From: Peribacillus tepidiphilus
GTDB taxonomy: Bacteria; Bacillota; Bacilli; Bacillales; DSM-1321
Assembly: GCF_009466385.1 (NCBI RefSeq)
Contig: NZ_WIAQ01000015.1
Coordinates: 62,001-126,000, forward strand
DNA: 64,000 nucleotides
Direction: 5' to 3'
Made by a program: the position numbers and the translations under genes. Positions 45,375-54,516 of this stretch are shown here, one piece after another. The stretch's first letter is position 1. Each line of letters opens with the position of its first letter. A model generated the notes under the pieces. That model saw only the letters and a list, made by a program, of their open reading frames with translations, searched no databases and had not been told where the DNA came from.

Positions 45375-47092
45375 TGACAACTTTGTTAACTGGTATTGCC
45401 GCATCAAATGGAATTGCAATTGCGAAAGCGTACAGATTAATTGAACCTGATTTATCTGTATCTAAAAAAGAGATTCAGGATGTAGGAGCTGAAGTTGCTC
45501 GCTTCCAAAGCGCTGTTGAAACATCAAAGACTGAACTTCAAGCTATTCGTGACCGTGCAGAGAAAGAATTAGGAGCCGATAAGGCTGCAATTTTTGATGC
45601 CCATCTTTTAGTTTTGAGTGATCCTGAATTATTAAATCCGATTGAAGATAAAATTAAGAATGAAAATGTTAATGCTGAGTTTGCATTAAAAGAAACAGCT
45701 GATATGTTTGTTACCATGTTTGAACAAATGGATAATGAATACATGAAGGAGCGAGCTGCAGATATTCGTGACGTAACGAAGCGTGTACTGGCTCATCTTC
45801 TCGGTGTTCAAATTCCTAATCCAAGCATGGTTGCTGAAGAAGTGATTATTGTTGCAGAGGATTTAACGCCATCTGATACAGCCCAACTTAACAGAACATA
45901 TGTGAAGGCTTTCACGACTGATATCGGTGGAAGAACCTCCCATTCTGCCATCATGGCTCGTTCAATGGAAATTCCGGCTGTAGTGGGTACAAAACAAGCG
46001 ACTTCAACGATTCAAAATGGAGACATCATTATTGTTGACGGTTTAAATGGTGAAGTTCATATTAACCCAACACCAGAATTGCTCAAAGAATATGAAGAAA
46101 AAATCGCAGAGTATGAAAAGCAAAAAGCGGAATGGGCTAAGCTTGTGAATGAGAAAACGATTTCCAAAGATGGACATCATGTTGAGTTGGCTGCAAACAT
46201 CGGCACGCCTAAAGATATCGATGGAGTCATTTCTAATGGTGGAGAAGGTGTAGGTCTTTATCGAACAGAATTTTTATACATGGGCCGTGACCAGCTCCCT
46301 ACGGAAGAAGAACAGTTTGAAGCGTACAAGGCTGTTCTAGAAGGGATGAACGGAAAGCCTGTTGTTGTTCGAACACTTGATATTGGCGGAGACAAAGAGC
46401 TGCCATATTTAAACCTGCCTAAAGAAATGAATCCGTTCTTAGGATTCCGTGCAATCCGTCTTTGCTTGGAAGAACAAGATATGTTCCGTACACAGCTTAG
46501 AGCATTACTTCGTGCAAGTACTTTCGGAAACTTGAAAATCATGTTCCCGATGATTGCTACTCTCGATGAGTTCCGTCAAGCTAAAGCAATGCTAGAAGAA
46601 GAAAAAGAAAAGCTTGTTTCAGAAGGCATTGCAGTGTCTGACAATATTGAAGTGGGAATCATGGTTGAAATCCCTGCAACAGCTGTTTTAGCTGATCAAT
46701 TTGCAAAAGAAGTAGATTTCTTCAGCATCGGAACAAACGATTTAATTCAGTATACGATGGCTGCAGACCGAATGAATGAAAGAATTTCATACTTATATCA
46801 ACCATACAATCCTGCCATTCTTCGATTGGTAAAAATGGTTATTGATGCTGCCCATAAAGAAGGCAAATGGGCTGGCATGTGCGGAGAAATGGCCGGTGAC
46901 GAAACTGCGATTCCAATTTTATTGGGGCTTGGATTAGATGAATTCTCCATGAGTGCGACATCCATTTTGAAAGCACGTTCATTAATTCGTAATCTTTCCA
47001 AAGCAGACATGGAAAAGCTTGCTGAGGAAGTTCTTCAAATGAGAACGAATGAAGAAGTATTACAAGCAGTTAACCGTGTGGTTAAACATTAA
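45374..47092 (+). CDS. ptsI: Phosphoenolpyruvate--protein phosphotransferase (Enzyme I)
   Basis: 572 residues, the usual length. Active-site His190 in [16 protein letters not shown]; the PEP-binding C-terminal barrel shows [31 protein letters not shown] and GMCGEMAGD (active Cys). It transfers phosphate from PEP to HPr in the cytoplasm. Coupled to ptsH; a terminator follows. Confidence 0.97.
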   Translation: MTTLLTGIAASNGIAIAKAYRLIEPDLSVSKKEIQDVGAEVARFQSAVETSKTELQAIRDRAEKELGADKAAIFDAHLLVLSDPELLNPIEDKIKNENVNAEFALKETADMFVTMFEQMDNEYMKERAADIRDVTKRVLAHLLGVQIPNPSMVAEEVIIVAEDLTPSDTAQLNRTYVKAFTTDIGGRTSHSAIMARSMEIPAVVGTKQATSTIQNGDIIIVDGLNGEVHINPTPELLKEYEEKIAEYEKQKAEWAKLVNEKTISKDGHHVELAANIGTPKDIDGVISNGGEGVGLYRTEFLYMGRDQLPTEEEQFEAYKAVLEGMNGKPVVVRTLDIGGDKELPYLNLPKEMNPFLGFRAIRLCLEEQDMFRTQLRALLRASTFGNLKIMFPMIATLDEFRQAKAMLEEEKEKLVSEGIAVSDNIEVGIMVEIPATAVLADQFAKEVDFFSIGTNDLIQYTMAADRMNERISYLYQPYNPAILRLVKMVIDAAHKEGKWAGMCGEMAGDETAIPILLGLGLDEFSMSATSILKARSLIRNLSKADMEKLAEEVLQMRTNEEVLQAVNRVVKH

Positions 47093-47098
47093 TAGAAA

Positions 47099-47134
47099 TT
47101 GGGCTTCGCCAGTAGTGGTGAGGCCCATTTTTAT
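47099..47134 (+). terminator. Terminator of ptsHI
   Basis: TGGGCTTCGCC (47100-47110) pairs with GGTGAGGCCCA (47117-47127) with one G:T and one mismatch, followed by TTTTTATT. Confidence 0.88.
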
Positions 47135-47160
47135 TTCTTTTATATGATCGCAATTTCATT

Positions 47161-47526
47161 TTAGTAAAGCTTCCTTAATAACTTTATTTCTCGGTAGCCT
47201 TCTTCTCGATTTGTTGTGTTTAGATGGACTTCAACTATGCATCCAATCAAGGAATTTAAGATCTCTTCTAATTCCCGTGAATTAGCAGGTTTATTATATC
47301 CTAAGCTCTTTAGTTCTCGTAATAAAATTTGAAAGCCTGCGTTTGTTTCAATGTGACTAAACTTGGTAGGAAGAGGAGAAGAATGATCATTCAACAAGGT
47401 AAGCTCCCATCTTAATGGCTTAGCACCAGTCACGGTTCTTTCCCTACTGAATCCGTCGATTCGGACTACATAATTTCCGTCTTCAAGCTCCATAAATTTT
47501 TCCTCGATATCATCAAATAAGCCCAT
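47161..47526 (-). CDS. Hypothetical protein, remotely like DUF669-type proteins
   Basis: 121 residues, soluble, starting MGLFDDIEEKFMELEDGNYV. The pattern of a small barrel (GNYVVRIDGFSRE, then TGAKPLRWELTLLND) followed by a helical tail and VHLNTTNREEGYREIKLL resembles the DUF669/ssDNA-binding-like proteins of phages, but this is a loose resemblance only. GAAGGGGA precedes ATG. Alone; convergent with ptsI. Confidence 0.6.
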   Translation of the reverse strand: MGLFDDIEEKFMELEDGNYVVRIDGFSRERTVTGAKPLRWELTLLNDHSSPLPTKFSHIETNAGFQILLRELKSLGYNKPANSRELEEILNSLIGCIVEVHLNTTNREEGYREIKLLRKLY

Positions 47527-47613
47527 AACTTATCCCCTTCTTTCGCGAAACATATAACATTTTATTCGTAAAAAGAAGGGGATATGCATGTTCATCTCAA
47601 GACGAAACGTATA

Positions 47614-48486
47614 TCAACGCCAGTACTTATAAAGAGCTTGTGTGCCGCTATTTTCCTCACCCTTTTCGGCAAGCTCTTCATACATCCGTTTTGCTAAGGA
47701 AAGACCAGGGGCATCCATTCCCATTTTTTCTGCCTCTTCTAGCGCAATACCCATATCTTTAATGAAATGCTTGATAAAAAATCCAGGTTCAAAGTTACCT
47801 TTAATGATGCGTGGAGCCAAGTTGGATAAGCTCCAGCTGCCAGCAGCACCTGTTGAAATGCTTTGAAGAACTGTTTCTGGATCAAGACCGGATTTTTCTG
47901 CATACACCAGCGCTTCGCAAACTCCGATCATGCCGGAAGCTATAACGATTTGATTGCACATTTTTGTATGTTGACCTGAACCTGCCGGACCTTGGTATAC
48001 AATATTGGTTCCCATTGCTTGAAAAATAGGTAGCATCTTTTCAAAAGCTTCTTTGTCTCCCCCTACCATGATGGAAAGCTTTCCATCCCTTGCTCCAATA
48101 TCTCCCCCGGATACAGGTGCATCTAATGAAGAAATACCTTTTTTCTTTGCTTCCTCGTAAAGCTTTTTGGCTAAGGAGGGCTTTGAGGTTGTCATATCGA
48201 TAATATATAAACCTTCTTTTCCATTTGTAATGATTCCCTCTTCTCCAAGGTATACCTCTTCTACGTCTTGAGGGGTACCTACAATGGAAATAATCACATC
48301 ACAATTTTGAGCCAATTCCTTTGGGGAATGTGCCCAAGAAGCTCCCTCTGAAAGAAGATCTTCGGCTTTTTCTTTTGTACGAGTGAAAATGGAAACAGAA
48401 AAACCAGCTTTCATTAAATTACGGACCATGCTTTTACCCATTACACCAGTACCGATAAAACCGATTTGCATGTTTTGCAAGTCCAT
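47614..48486 (-). CDS. ykwC: NAD(P)-dependent beta-hydroxyacid dehydrogenase, YkwC-like
   Basis: 290 residues. N-terminal Rossmann fold (IGFIGTGVMGKSMVRNLMKA), DAPVSGGDIGARDGKLSIM (substrate-binding serine loop) and the catalytic Lys in GSGQHTKMCNQI near residue 172. Related to 3-hydroxyisobutyrate and tartronate semialdehyde reductases; the substrate of YkwC is unknown. AAAGGGGGA precedes ATG. It follows the SDR gene upstream by 12 bases, so the two form an operon. Confidence 0.88.
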   Translation of the reverse strand: MDLQNMQIGFIGTGVMGKSMVRNLMKAGFSVSIFTRTKEKAEDLLSEGASWAHSPKELAQNCDVIISIVGTPQDVEEVYLGEEGIITNGKEGLYIIDMTTSKPSLAKKLYEEAKKKGISSLDAPVSGGDIGARDGKLSIMVGGDKEAFEKMLPIFQAMGTNIVYQGPAGSGQHTKMCNQIVIASGMIGVCEALVYAEKSGLDPETVLQSISTGAAGSWSLSNLAPRIIKGNFEPGFFIKHFIKDMGIALEEAEKMGMDAPGLSLAKRMYEELAEKGEENSGTQALYKYWR

Positions 48487-48498
48487 AAATATCCCCCT

Positions 48499-49284
48499 TT
48501 AAATGGATTTGACCATTCCGCCATCAATTAAAAAGGCACTTCCGGTTACATATGAATTGGCCTCTGATACGAGGAAGGTCACAAATTTTGCAAATTCCTT
48601 TGGCTCTCCGTAACGGCAAAGAGGTATAGTGGCTTTAACAGCCTCTTCTATTTCTTCACGGGAAACACCTTTTTTGTCAGCGTTTACTTGATCCAAATGC
48701 CTTACTCGGTCGGTAGAGATTCGACCAGGAGCTACTGTATTAATCAGGATTCCATATGGGGCAAATTCCAAGGCCAAGGTTTTGGAAAGTCCAACTATAC
48801 CCGTACGGAACGTATTAGAAAGAATCAATCCTGGAATGGGCTCTTTTATGGAAGAAGAAGCAATATTAATAATTTTCCCGCCTTGCTGTTTTAAGTAAGG
48901 CAGAGCTTCTCGAATGATCCGGATATAACTTAATAAATTTAGCTCAAACGCCTTTTGCCACATCTCATCCGTCATATCCTCAAAGGATCCTGCTGGCGGT
49001 CCTCCGGCATTATTTACAAGAATATGTATTCCACCAAACACGTCAATCGTTTTTTGAACCATATTTTTTATTTGGTCTGGCTTAGTGATATCTGCTTCAA
49101 CATACTCTACATTTTCTTCACCGTATGAAGAAAATTCTTCTTTCACACGCTGAAGTTTGTTTTTTTCTCTCCCCACAAGCATAACTTTGGCACCTTCGAT
49201 TAAAAGCTCCTCAGCAATTGCCTTGCCAAGTCCTTGGCTTGAAGCCACCACCAATGCTATCTTACCTTTTAATCCTAATTCCAA
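48499..49284 (-). CDS. Atypical SDR-family protein lacking the YxxxK catalytic pair
   Basis: 261 residues with the SDR fold: ALVVASSQGLGKAIA in place of the usual TGxxxGxG, NNAGGPP, IINIASSS, and PGRISTDRV. Where classical enzymes have Y-S-A-S-K, this protein reads S-N-T-F-R (LILSNTFRTGIVGL), so both catalytic Tyr and Lys are replaced. Such BKR-like divergent SDRs are a known subgroup. It may still bind a nucleotide but should not act by the standard mechanism. TTG start with GGGGGAGAG upstream. First gene of the operon with ykwC. Confidence 0.85.
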   Translation of the reverse strand: MELGLKGKIALVVASSQGLGKAIAEELLIEGAKVMLVGREKNKLQRVKEEFSSYGEENVEYVEADITKPDQIKNMVQKTIDVFGGIHILVNNAGGPPAGSFEDMTDEMWQKAFELNLLSYIRIIREALPYLKQQGGKIINIASSSIKEPIPGLILSNTFRTGIVGLSKTLALEFAPYGILINTVAPGRISTDRVRHLDQVNADKKGVSREEIEEAVKATIPLCRYGEPKEFAKFVTFLVSEANSYVTGSAFLIDGGMVKSI

Positions 49285-49492
49285 TTCTCTCTCCCCCTTC
49301 TATATTAATCACTTCTATTATAACGGGAATCAAGAAAAAGGGAAAAATTTAAACAATTCAAACGATTGCTTTTTAATGTATTTGAGTAATTTCAAGAGAA
49401 TGAAGAATGGAAAAAGCAAGCTTCCCATTTGGGTGGATGCATAATGAATCCTTCCTTTTCAAAACATAATGGTGAAAAGGAGGGAAGTATAG

Positions 49493-49624
49493 ATGGCTAA
49501 AAGGACAAAAAAGAATGATGCAGAGCAAAAAAATAAACAGGGCTTTAATTCTGCTACTATGAAAGAAGAATTTGCCCAAGAATTTGCCAACCCTTCAAAA
49601 AACAATAAGAACAACAGGGGATAA
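49493..49624 (+). CDS. Small hydrophilic protein, possibly spore-associated
   Basis: 43 residues, no hydrophobic segment, rich in Lys, Asn, Gln: MAKRTKKNDAEQKNKQGFN, then MKEEFAQEFANPSKNN. GAAAAGGAGGG lies just before the ATG and a terminator follows the stop, so it is a complete gene. The EEFAQEFA segment recalls the EFA repeats of gamma-type small acid-soluble spore proteins, but that is only a hint. Confidence 0.65.
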   Translation: MAKRTKKNDAEQKNKQGFNSATMKEEFAQEFANPSKNNKNNRG

Positions 49625-49630
49625 CGAAAC

Positions 49631-49682
49631 AAAAATGCCGACTCTAAAACCTTTTAAAAGAGGGGAGAGTACGGCATTTTTT
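49631..49682. terminator. Bidirectional terminator between the 43-residue gene and patA
   Basis: AAAAATGCCG-ACTC pairs with GAGT-A-CGGCATTTTT with one bulged base, starting 7 bases after the small gene's stop and close to the patA stop on the other strand. Confidence 0.8.
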
Positions 49683-49686
49683 GAAA

Positions 49687-50832
49687 TTATGTGTTTAAGA
49701 ATTTGTCTAATCGATCGAATGCTTCTTTCAATGTTTCCATTGAGTACGCATAAGACAACCTGAAATATCCTTCACCTAGTGGAGAGAAAGCACTGCCAGG
49801 TACAACAGCCACTTTTGCTTTTTCAACAAGCTCTAAAGCAAACTCAAAAGAAGAATTCCACCCATTAGGTAGCTTTACGAAAAAGTAAAAGGCTCCATCA
49901 GGCTTGACAGGCTTGAGCCCCATCGAATTTAATCTTTCAAAAACATAGTCTCTTCTTTTCTTATATTCCTCTCTCATAGGAAGCGCATCGTTTTTTCCAA
50001 CTGTAAGAGCAGCTTGAGCGGCTTTTTGTGAAATGGAGGAGGCGCATGTGACATTATATTGATGTACCTTTAGAATTTGTTTACAGATTGATTCGTCTGC
50101 AAACAGGAAGCCGATCCTCCAGCCTGTCATGGAATGCGATTTTGAAAGGCCATTAATGATTATCGTTTGCTCTTTCAAAAATTCGCCGATGGATACGTGT
50201 GGTCGGTCGTAGACGAGCTCACTATAAATTTCATCCGCTAGAACAAAGATCCCTTTTCCATTTACGAGTTCTGCAATTTCCTTTAACTCTTCTCTTGATA
50301 AGCTAACGCCTGTAGGATTTGAAGGATACGGGAGAATAAAACATTTTGTTTTGGGTGTTAAGTATGTTTGTATGACAGAAGCTGTTAATTTAAAGTCTTT
50401 CTCTGTTACATCCGCGTAAATTGGTTTAGCTCCACACAATTTAATAATCGGTTCATAACCTGGATAAACAGGACCTGGTAAAATCACTTCATCTCCTTCT
50501 TCTAAAATTGTTCGAAGGCTAACATCAATGGCTTCACTGGCTCCACTTGTAATAATGATTTCGTTTTCGGCTGAGTAATCAAGGTTATATTTCTCTTTTA
50601 CATATAATGAGCAAGCTTCTCTTACTTCAAGGAAACCAGCATTATGTGTATAAACAGTGAAGTCGTTATCAATTGCTTTTTTAGCTGCTTCCTTAATGTG
50701 TGAAGGAGTTGGGAAATCAGGCTGGCCAATCGTAAGGCCAATCACATCTTTATAGGGAGCTACTAGGTTGAAAAATTTTCTTATCCCAGAAATTTCGATT
50801 TGATTGACTCGGTGGTTAATGAATTTATTCAT
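49687..50832 (-). CDS. patA: PLP-dependent aminotransferase PatA
   Basis: 381 residues, class I/II fold. LTIGQPDFPTPSHI, YPSNPTGVS, DEIYSEL and the PLP Lys in INGLSKSHSMTGWRIGF are in place. In B. subtilis PatA is an aminotransferase of the lysine/diaminopimelate branch. AAGGAGG lies 10 bases before ATG. Located one gene away from cheV; in B. subtilis kinA-patA-cheV are consecutive. Confidence 0.88.
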   Translation of the reverse strand: MNKFINHRVNQIEISGIRKFFNLVAPYKDVIGLTIGQPDFPTPSHIKEAAKKAIDNDFTVYTHNAGFLEVREACSLYVKEKYNLDYSAENEIIITSGASEAIDVSLRTILEEGDEVILPGPVYPGYEPIIKLCGAKPIYADVTEKDFKLTASVIQTYLTPKTKCFILPYPSNPTGVSLSREELKEIAELVNGKGIFVLADEIYSELVYDRPHVSIGEFLKEQTIIINGLSKSHSMTGWRIGFLFADESICKQILKVHQYNVTCASSISQKAAQAALTVGKNDALPMREEYKKRRDYVFERLNSMGLKPVKPDGAFYFFVKLPNGWNSSFEFALELVEKAKVAVVPGSAFSPLGEGYFRLSYAYSMETLKEAFDRLDKFLNT

Positions 50833-50912
50833 TTTATTAAATCCTCCTTAAGCTTGCACCTATTTTATCAAATTTAAACAAGGAATTCTTTAAGGATTAG
50901 AAGAAAATTAAC

Positions 50913-51047
50913 ATGCAAACTAATATTTTAAATTTTTTTTCATTGATCATAAGCTTTATCCCTGTTCTTTTGGCATTATTTTTTTAAAGAGAGATTGGAG
51001 TAGATGAACATGACAATTGGGAGAGACCATTTAATTTAGACAGATAA
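50913..51047 (+). pseudogene. Tiny membrane-protein gene interrupted by one stop codon
   Basis: Reading from ATG 50913: a 24-residue hydrophobic segment (MQTNILNFFSLIISFIPVLL then ALFF), then TAA at 50985-50987, and, in the same frame, a protein-like polar tail (REIGVDEHDNWERPFNLDR) ending at a TAA at 51045-51047. If the first TAA were TTA (Leu), this would be a normal 44-residue single-pass membrane protein. A terminator follows three bases later, as expected for a gene. The ribosome binding site is poor (AAGGA 16 bases away). It could also be chance. Confidence 0.45.
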
Positions 51048-51049
51048 AA

Positions 51050-51092
51050 CAAAAAACTCGTAGCATAAAATTTTTGCTCGAGTTTTTTGTTT
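51050..51092 (+). terminator. Terminator following the interrupted tiny gene
   Basis: AAAAAACTCG pairs with CGAGTTTTTT around an 18-base loop (TAGC...GCT can extend it), followed by GTTTTC. It points in the plus direction, where no intact gene ends. Confidence 0.75.
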
Positions 51093-51254
51093 TCATTCTA
51101 TTAATATCCATATTCCCAATAGCAAGAGACATTTTTTTGAATCGTTGTACGAAAATAGAAAAAATATATAAATATAATATTTTGGAAAAAATGGTAAAAA
51201 AATGGAGGTTGCTGTATAATTAAAATTATAAGCCTACTTATGGGAATGGTGATT

Positions 51255-52529
51255 ATGGATTTTTCAGAAATATTGTTACATTTCTTTATCATTTTTGTCC
51301 CAATTTTAATCTATCAGTTATTGTGGACACACGAAAAATTTCGCTCTGTACCAATAAAGGATATGACGTTATTATTTTTTTGTTGTCTAATTACGGCTAT
51401 TCTTTGTTCGATGTTTCCGATCATGAACATAAATGGGTTTTCTGTTGATTTTCGATCTATCATCATTATGTATTCCTTCTTATATGGTAGTCGGTGGATG
51501 GGAATATGGCTAATGGTCTTTTCTACCTTATTCGGAGCTTTTGTTAGCGATCATACAGACCTTGTCATTTCACTATTTCAACTGCCATTCTTCTATACTG
51601 CTCCTTTTCTAATAGCGAATAAGTGGAAATCTTACTCGGTCAAAAGGAAGTATCTCGCTTCCATACTCATAAGTTTTTCAGGATTTATTTTATTTTTTAT
51701 TAATGTGTTCTTATCTCCTATCAAAGTGCCAATCGAACAATATACTGCAAAAGACGTTTTCTTGAGCTTGATTATCTATGTTCTATCTTTCTTTTTACTG
51801 GTCTATTTCACTGAGTTTTTTCTTGAAAACTCAAAATTGAAAAAAGCTGTTCAGGATTCTGAAAAAATGTCGGTTGTTAGTGAGCTTGCAGCAAGCATTG
51901 CACATGAGGTCAGAAATCCCTTAACGGTGGTGAAAGGGTTTATCCAATTGATAGAAAAAGAAGAAAGTACAAAAAATAAGCATTATATGAAACTAGTTTT
52001 GACAGAGTTGGAAAGGGCTGAATCATTAATATCTGATTATTTAAATCTTGCAAAAAAAACCGAAATAAAAAAAGAGCCGATTAATATAAGTGAAATGATG
52101 AAAAGTGTCCAGTCTGTTATGAGGTCATATTCCAATATACATAACATTCTTATTAACAGTAATATAGAAGAGGGGTTAACAACGTTAGGTGATATAAGCA
52201 AAATTAAACAGATTTTTTATAATTTACTAAAAAATGCGATAGAATCTATTTCAGGTGAGCAGGGGCGTGTGGACATAAAAGTGTATGGAAATAGTCAATT
52301 TATTTTCGTGGAAATAGAGGACAATGGTATTGGAATGAGTGAAGAAGAAATAAATCGAATAGGTGAACCTTTTTATACGAAAAAGGAAACAGGAACTGGA
52401 CTTGGCATTATGGTTTCAAAAGCCATTATTCGAGAGCATGGAGGATCTATTAACTTCAAAAGCAAAAAAAATATCGGAACAAAAGTGATTGTCACAATTC
52501 CAGTCACAACTGATTTGCCACCAACTTGA
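51255..52529 (+). CDS. KinB-like membrane histidine kinase
   Basis: 424 residues from ATG 51255, which aligns with the known KinB N-terminus. Six membrane helices within residues 1-190 form the sensor (5TMR-LYT/KinB type, no extracellular domain). Then come HisKA with AASIAHEVRNPLTVVKGF, N-box NLLKNAIES, and G-boxes EDNGIGMSEEEI and GTGLGIMVSKA. No receiver domain, so probably a third phosphorelay kinase. The KapB lipoprotein that accompanies KinB in B. subtilis is not adjacent. In B. subtilis this slot near patA is held by the soluble kinase KinA. Confidence 0.82.
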   Translation: MDFSEILLHFFIIFVPILIYQLLWTHEKFRSVPIKDMTLLFFCCLITAILCSMFPIMNINGFSVDFRSIIIMYSFLYGSRWMGIWLMVFSTLFGAFVSDHTDLVISLFQLPFFYTAPFLIANKWKSYSVKRKYLASILISFSGFILFFINVFLSPIKVPIEQYTAKDVFLSLIIYVLSFFLLVYFTEFFLENSKLKKAVQDSEKMSVVSELAASIAHEVRNPLTVVKGFIQLIEKEESTKNKHYMKLVLTELERAESLISDYLNLAKKTEIKKEPINISEMMKSVQSVMRSYSNIHNILINSNIEEGLTTLGDISKIKQIFYNLLKNAIESISGEQGRVDIKVYGNSQFIFVEIEDNGIGMSEEEINRIGEPFYTKKETGTGLGIMVSKAIIREHGGSINFKSKKNIGTKVIVTIPVTTDLPPT

Positions 52530-52824
52530 GTTATAACAATTTCTTTAGAGGAGTGAGGCGAAGTTATTTCGTCGATTTCTTGGAAAATGATTTTCATCAC
52601 AAAGCTCAAATAATAGCCGCGTGAATGAAGTTTATGAATAATCAAGATTAGGTTCCGTATTATAAAGCAGAATTAAAAAGAAGATAATAGATTGTTGTTC
52701 TCTTACGGCAATTCTGTATGCCTAATATTTTTCAATAAAACGATTATTTTGAGGTAAGAAAATAGATATAAACATGTTATATTGAATTATATATTGTATT
52801 TTTTAACAGGAAGGGCGTAATGGA

Positions 52825-53730
52825 ATGGAAAATAAGAAAGGAATTCTGTTAGAGAGCGGGACGAATGAACTTGAAATCGTGGAGTTTGGGATTGGTAACA
52901 ATAAGTTTGGAATTAACGTTATTAAAGTGAAAGAAATCATCAACCCGGTTCCAATTACCGTGGTCCCTCAGGCTCATAAAAATGTTGAAGGCATTATAGA
53001 ATTAAGAGGAGAAGTGCTTCCTGTTGTGAACGTGGCAACAGCGCTTGGCTTTCCTCCATCAGAAAATCCGAAACAAGATAAATTCATTGTTGCTGAATTT
53101 AATAAGCAGAAGGTTGTCTTTCACGTTCATAGTGTGACACAAATCCACCGAATTTCCTGGGGGCAAATTGAAAAACCTTCCGATATGTATCAAGGTTCTG
53201 AAAGCCAAATTATTGGGGTAATCAAATTAAACGGCGAGATGATCTTGCTATTAGACTTTGAAAAAATTGTTGTGGAAATCAATCCAGACTCAGGCATCAG
53301 TGTTCAGCAAGTTCAGAAGCTTGGAAAAAGAGAGCGTTCTGATAAGAGAATTGTTGTGGCTGAAGATTCTCCGTTATTGCGCAAGCTTCTTCATGATACA
53401 TTGAGTGAAGCAGGATTTCAAAATATCGAATTTTTCGAGAATGGTCAGGACGCATTACAATACTTGGAAAATATTTATGCAGAGGGAAAAGATGTCACGA
53501 AAGAAGTACAGCTTGTGGTGACTGATATCGAAATGCCTCAAATGGACGGACATCATTTGACGAAGCGTATTAAAGGGCATAAAGAGCTTTCAAAGCTTCC
53601 GGTTATTATATTCTCATCCCTTATTACGGAAGACCTTCGACATAAAGGATTGATGGTAGGTGCAGACGGACAAGTAAGTAAACCTGAGATTGCTGAGCTA
53701 ATCAGTTTAATAGATCGGCTTATTCTATAA
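52825..53730 (+). CDS. cheV: Chemotaxis coupling protein CheV (CheW plus receiver domains)
   Basis: 301 residues. CheW domain at about 12-155 (VEFGIGNNKFGINVIKVKE, then EGIIELRGEVLPVVNV), then a response-regulator domain at about 170-300 with the acidic pair in VVAEDSPLLRKLL, the phosphorylated Asp in VVTDIEMPQMDG, and Lys near QVSKPEI. Links chemoreceptors to CheA and takes part in adaptation. Gene order cheV-ykyB matches B. subtilis. Terminator follows. Confidence 0.95.
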   Translation: MENKKGILLESGTNELEIVEFGIGNNKFGINVIKVKEIINPVPITVVPQAHKNVEGIIELRGEVLPVVNVATALGFPPSENPKQDKFIVAEFNKQKVVFHVHSVTQIHRISWGQIEKPSDMYQGSESQIIGVIKLNGEMILLLDFEKIVVEINPDSGISVQQVQKLGKRERSDKRIVVAEDSPLLRKLLHDTLSEAGFQNIEFFENGQDALQYLENIYAEGKDVTKEVQLVVTDIEMPQMDGHHLTKRIKGHKELSKLPVIIFSSLITEDLRHKGLMVGADGQVSKPEIAELISLIDRLIL

Positions 53731-53739
53731 TAAAAACAA

Positions 53740-53780
53740 AAAGAGAGGGCGTCCCAAAGGGGTAACCCTCTCTTTTTTAA
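53740..53780. terminator. Terminator after cheV
   Basis: AAAGAGAGGG (53750-53759) pairs with CCCTCTCTTT, around a loop with an inner CCC/GGG pairing, followed by TTTTT; A-run on the other side also serves the convergent ykyB. Confidence 0.85.
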
Positions 53781-53856
53781 TAAAATGAAAATCACCTTTT
53801 TGTTAAAATGTAGTCACCAAAATACAATTTAAAAAGGCAACTATGTAAAGTCCTAC

Positions 53857-54357
53857 TTATTTTTTATAGTAAGATAAGTTTTTTCCTAAAAAAGAAGAAG
53901 AAAAAAGGGTAGAGGAATTGTGTTGATTTCTTTTCACTTGAAAACTGCTTCTTCTTGGTTTAAATGAGTAATCTTCACAATGGATGTTTTTTCCGATATA
54001 GGATTGCAAAATGTGTTTTGCTTTTGAGAGAGACAAATAAGTCTTAGGGTTTCTTTTATTGGCACAGCGGCTTCCGAAATGAGGTAAATTTTTTATATCA
54101 TCCTTTGTCGGAGGTAAATGAAAAATATAATCTCCACATTGAACAATCACATCAGAATGTTGTTGGGAAAATTTGGGGTTGTCTGTAAAATGAAGACCTA
54201 GTTTTTTGGCTCTTCCTTCTTGAATCATTTTTTCGATCGATTCTTTTTTTAATTCATAAAGGGCCTTTGGATTAGGGGCTGCTTTTGCATGTTTATTGAC
54301 GACAAAAATTGCTTGGGATAGCAATGAGGTTGAATGAGGATGATCTTTTAGTTCCAT
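53857..54357 (-). CDS. ykyB: YkyB-family protein
   Basis: 166 residues from ATG 54357 (AGGTAGGTG upstream; a GTG three codons earlier overlaps that site). Characteristic YkyB stretch: SQAIFVVNKHAKAAPNP, then HFGSRCANKRNPKTYLSL. Cytoplasmic, basic, function unknown. Convergent with cheV as in B. subtilis. The C-terminal 20 residues are Ser/Asn/Lys-rich and longer than the B. subtilis protein. Confidence 0.85.
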   Translation of the reverse strand: MELKDHPHSTSLLSQAIFVVNKHAKAAPNPKALYELKKESIEKMIQEGRAKKLGLHFTDNPKFSQQHSDVIVQCGDYIFHLPPTKDDIKNLPHFGSRCANKRNPKTYLSLSKAKHILQSYIGKNIHCEDYSFKPRRSSFQVKRNQHNSSTLFSSSFLGKNLSYYKK

Positions 54358-54516
54358 TATTTGCACCTACCTTTTCTATAAACTCATTTTATTATACCAT
54401 ATTGACGCGTTAAAGTAAGGGAAACTACAGAAAAAAATAAATATTCTTCATTTTTTAACTCTTTTTTTCATACGCTTTTATAAGGGATCTTGATATGATG
54501 GACCGGGGGGAAGGAT

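Larger units (their letters stand above)
50833..51254. other. Region between patA and the kinB-like gene
   Basis: About 420 bases between divergent genes. It holds a broken tiny gene (50913-51047) and its terminator (51050-51092), listed separately. From 51093 to 51254 it is A/T rich with GGAGG at about 51205 but no start codon at a fitting distance; the kinB-like promoter is expected here. Confidence 0.5.
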
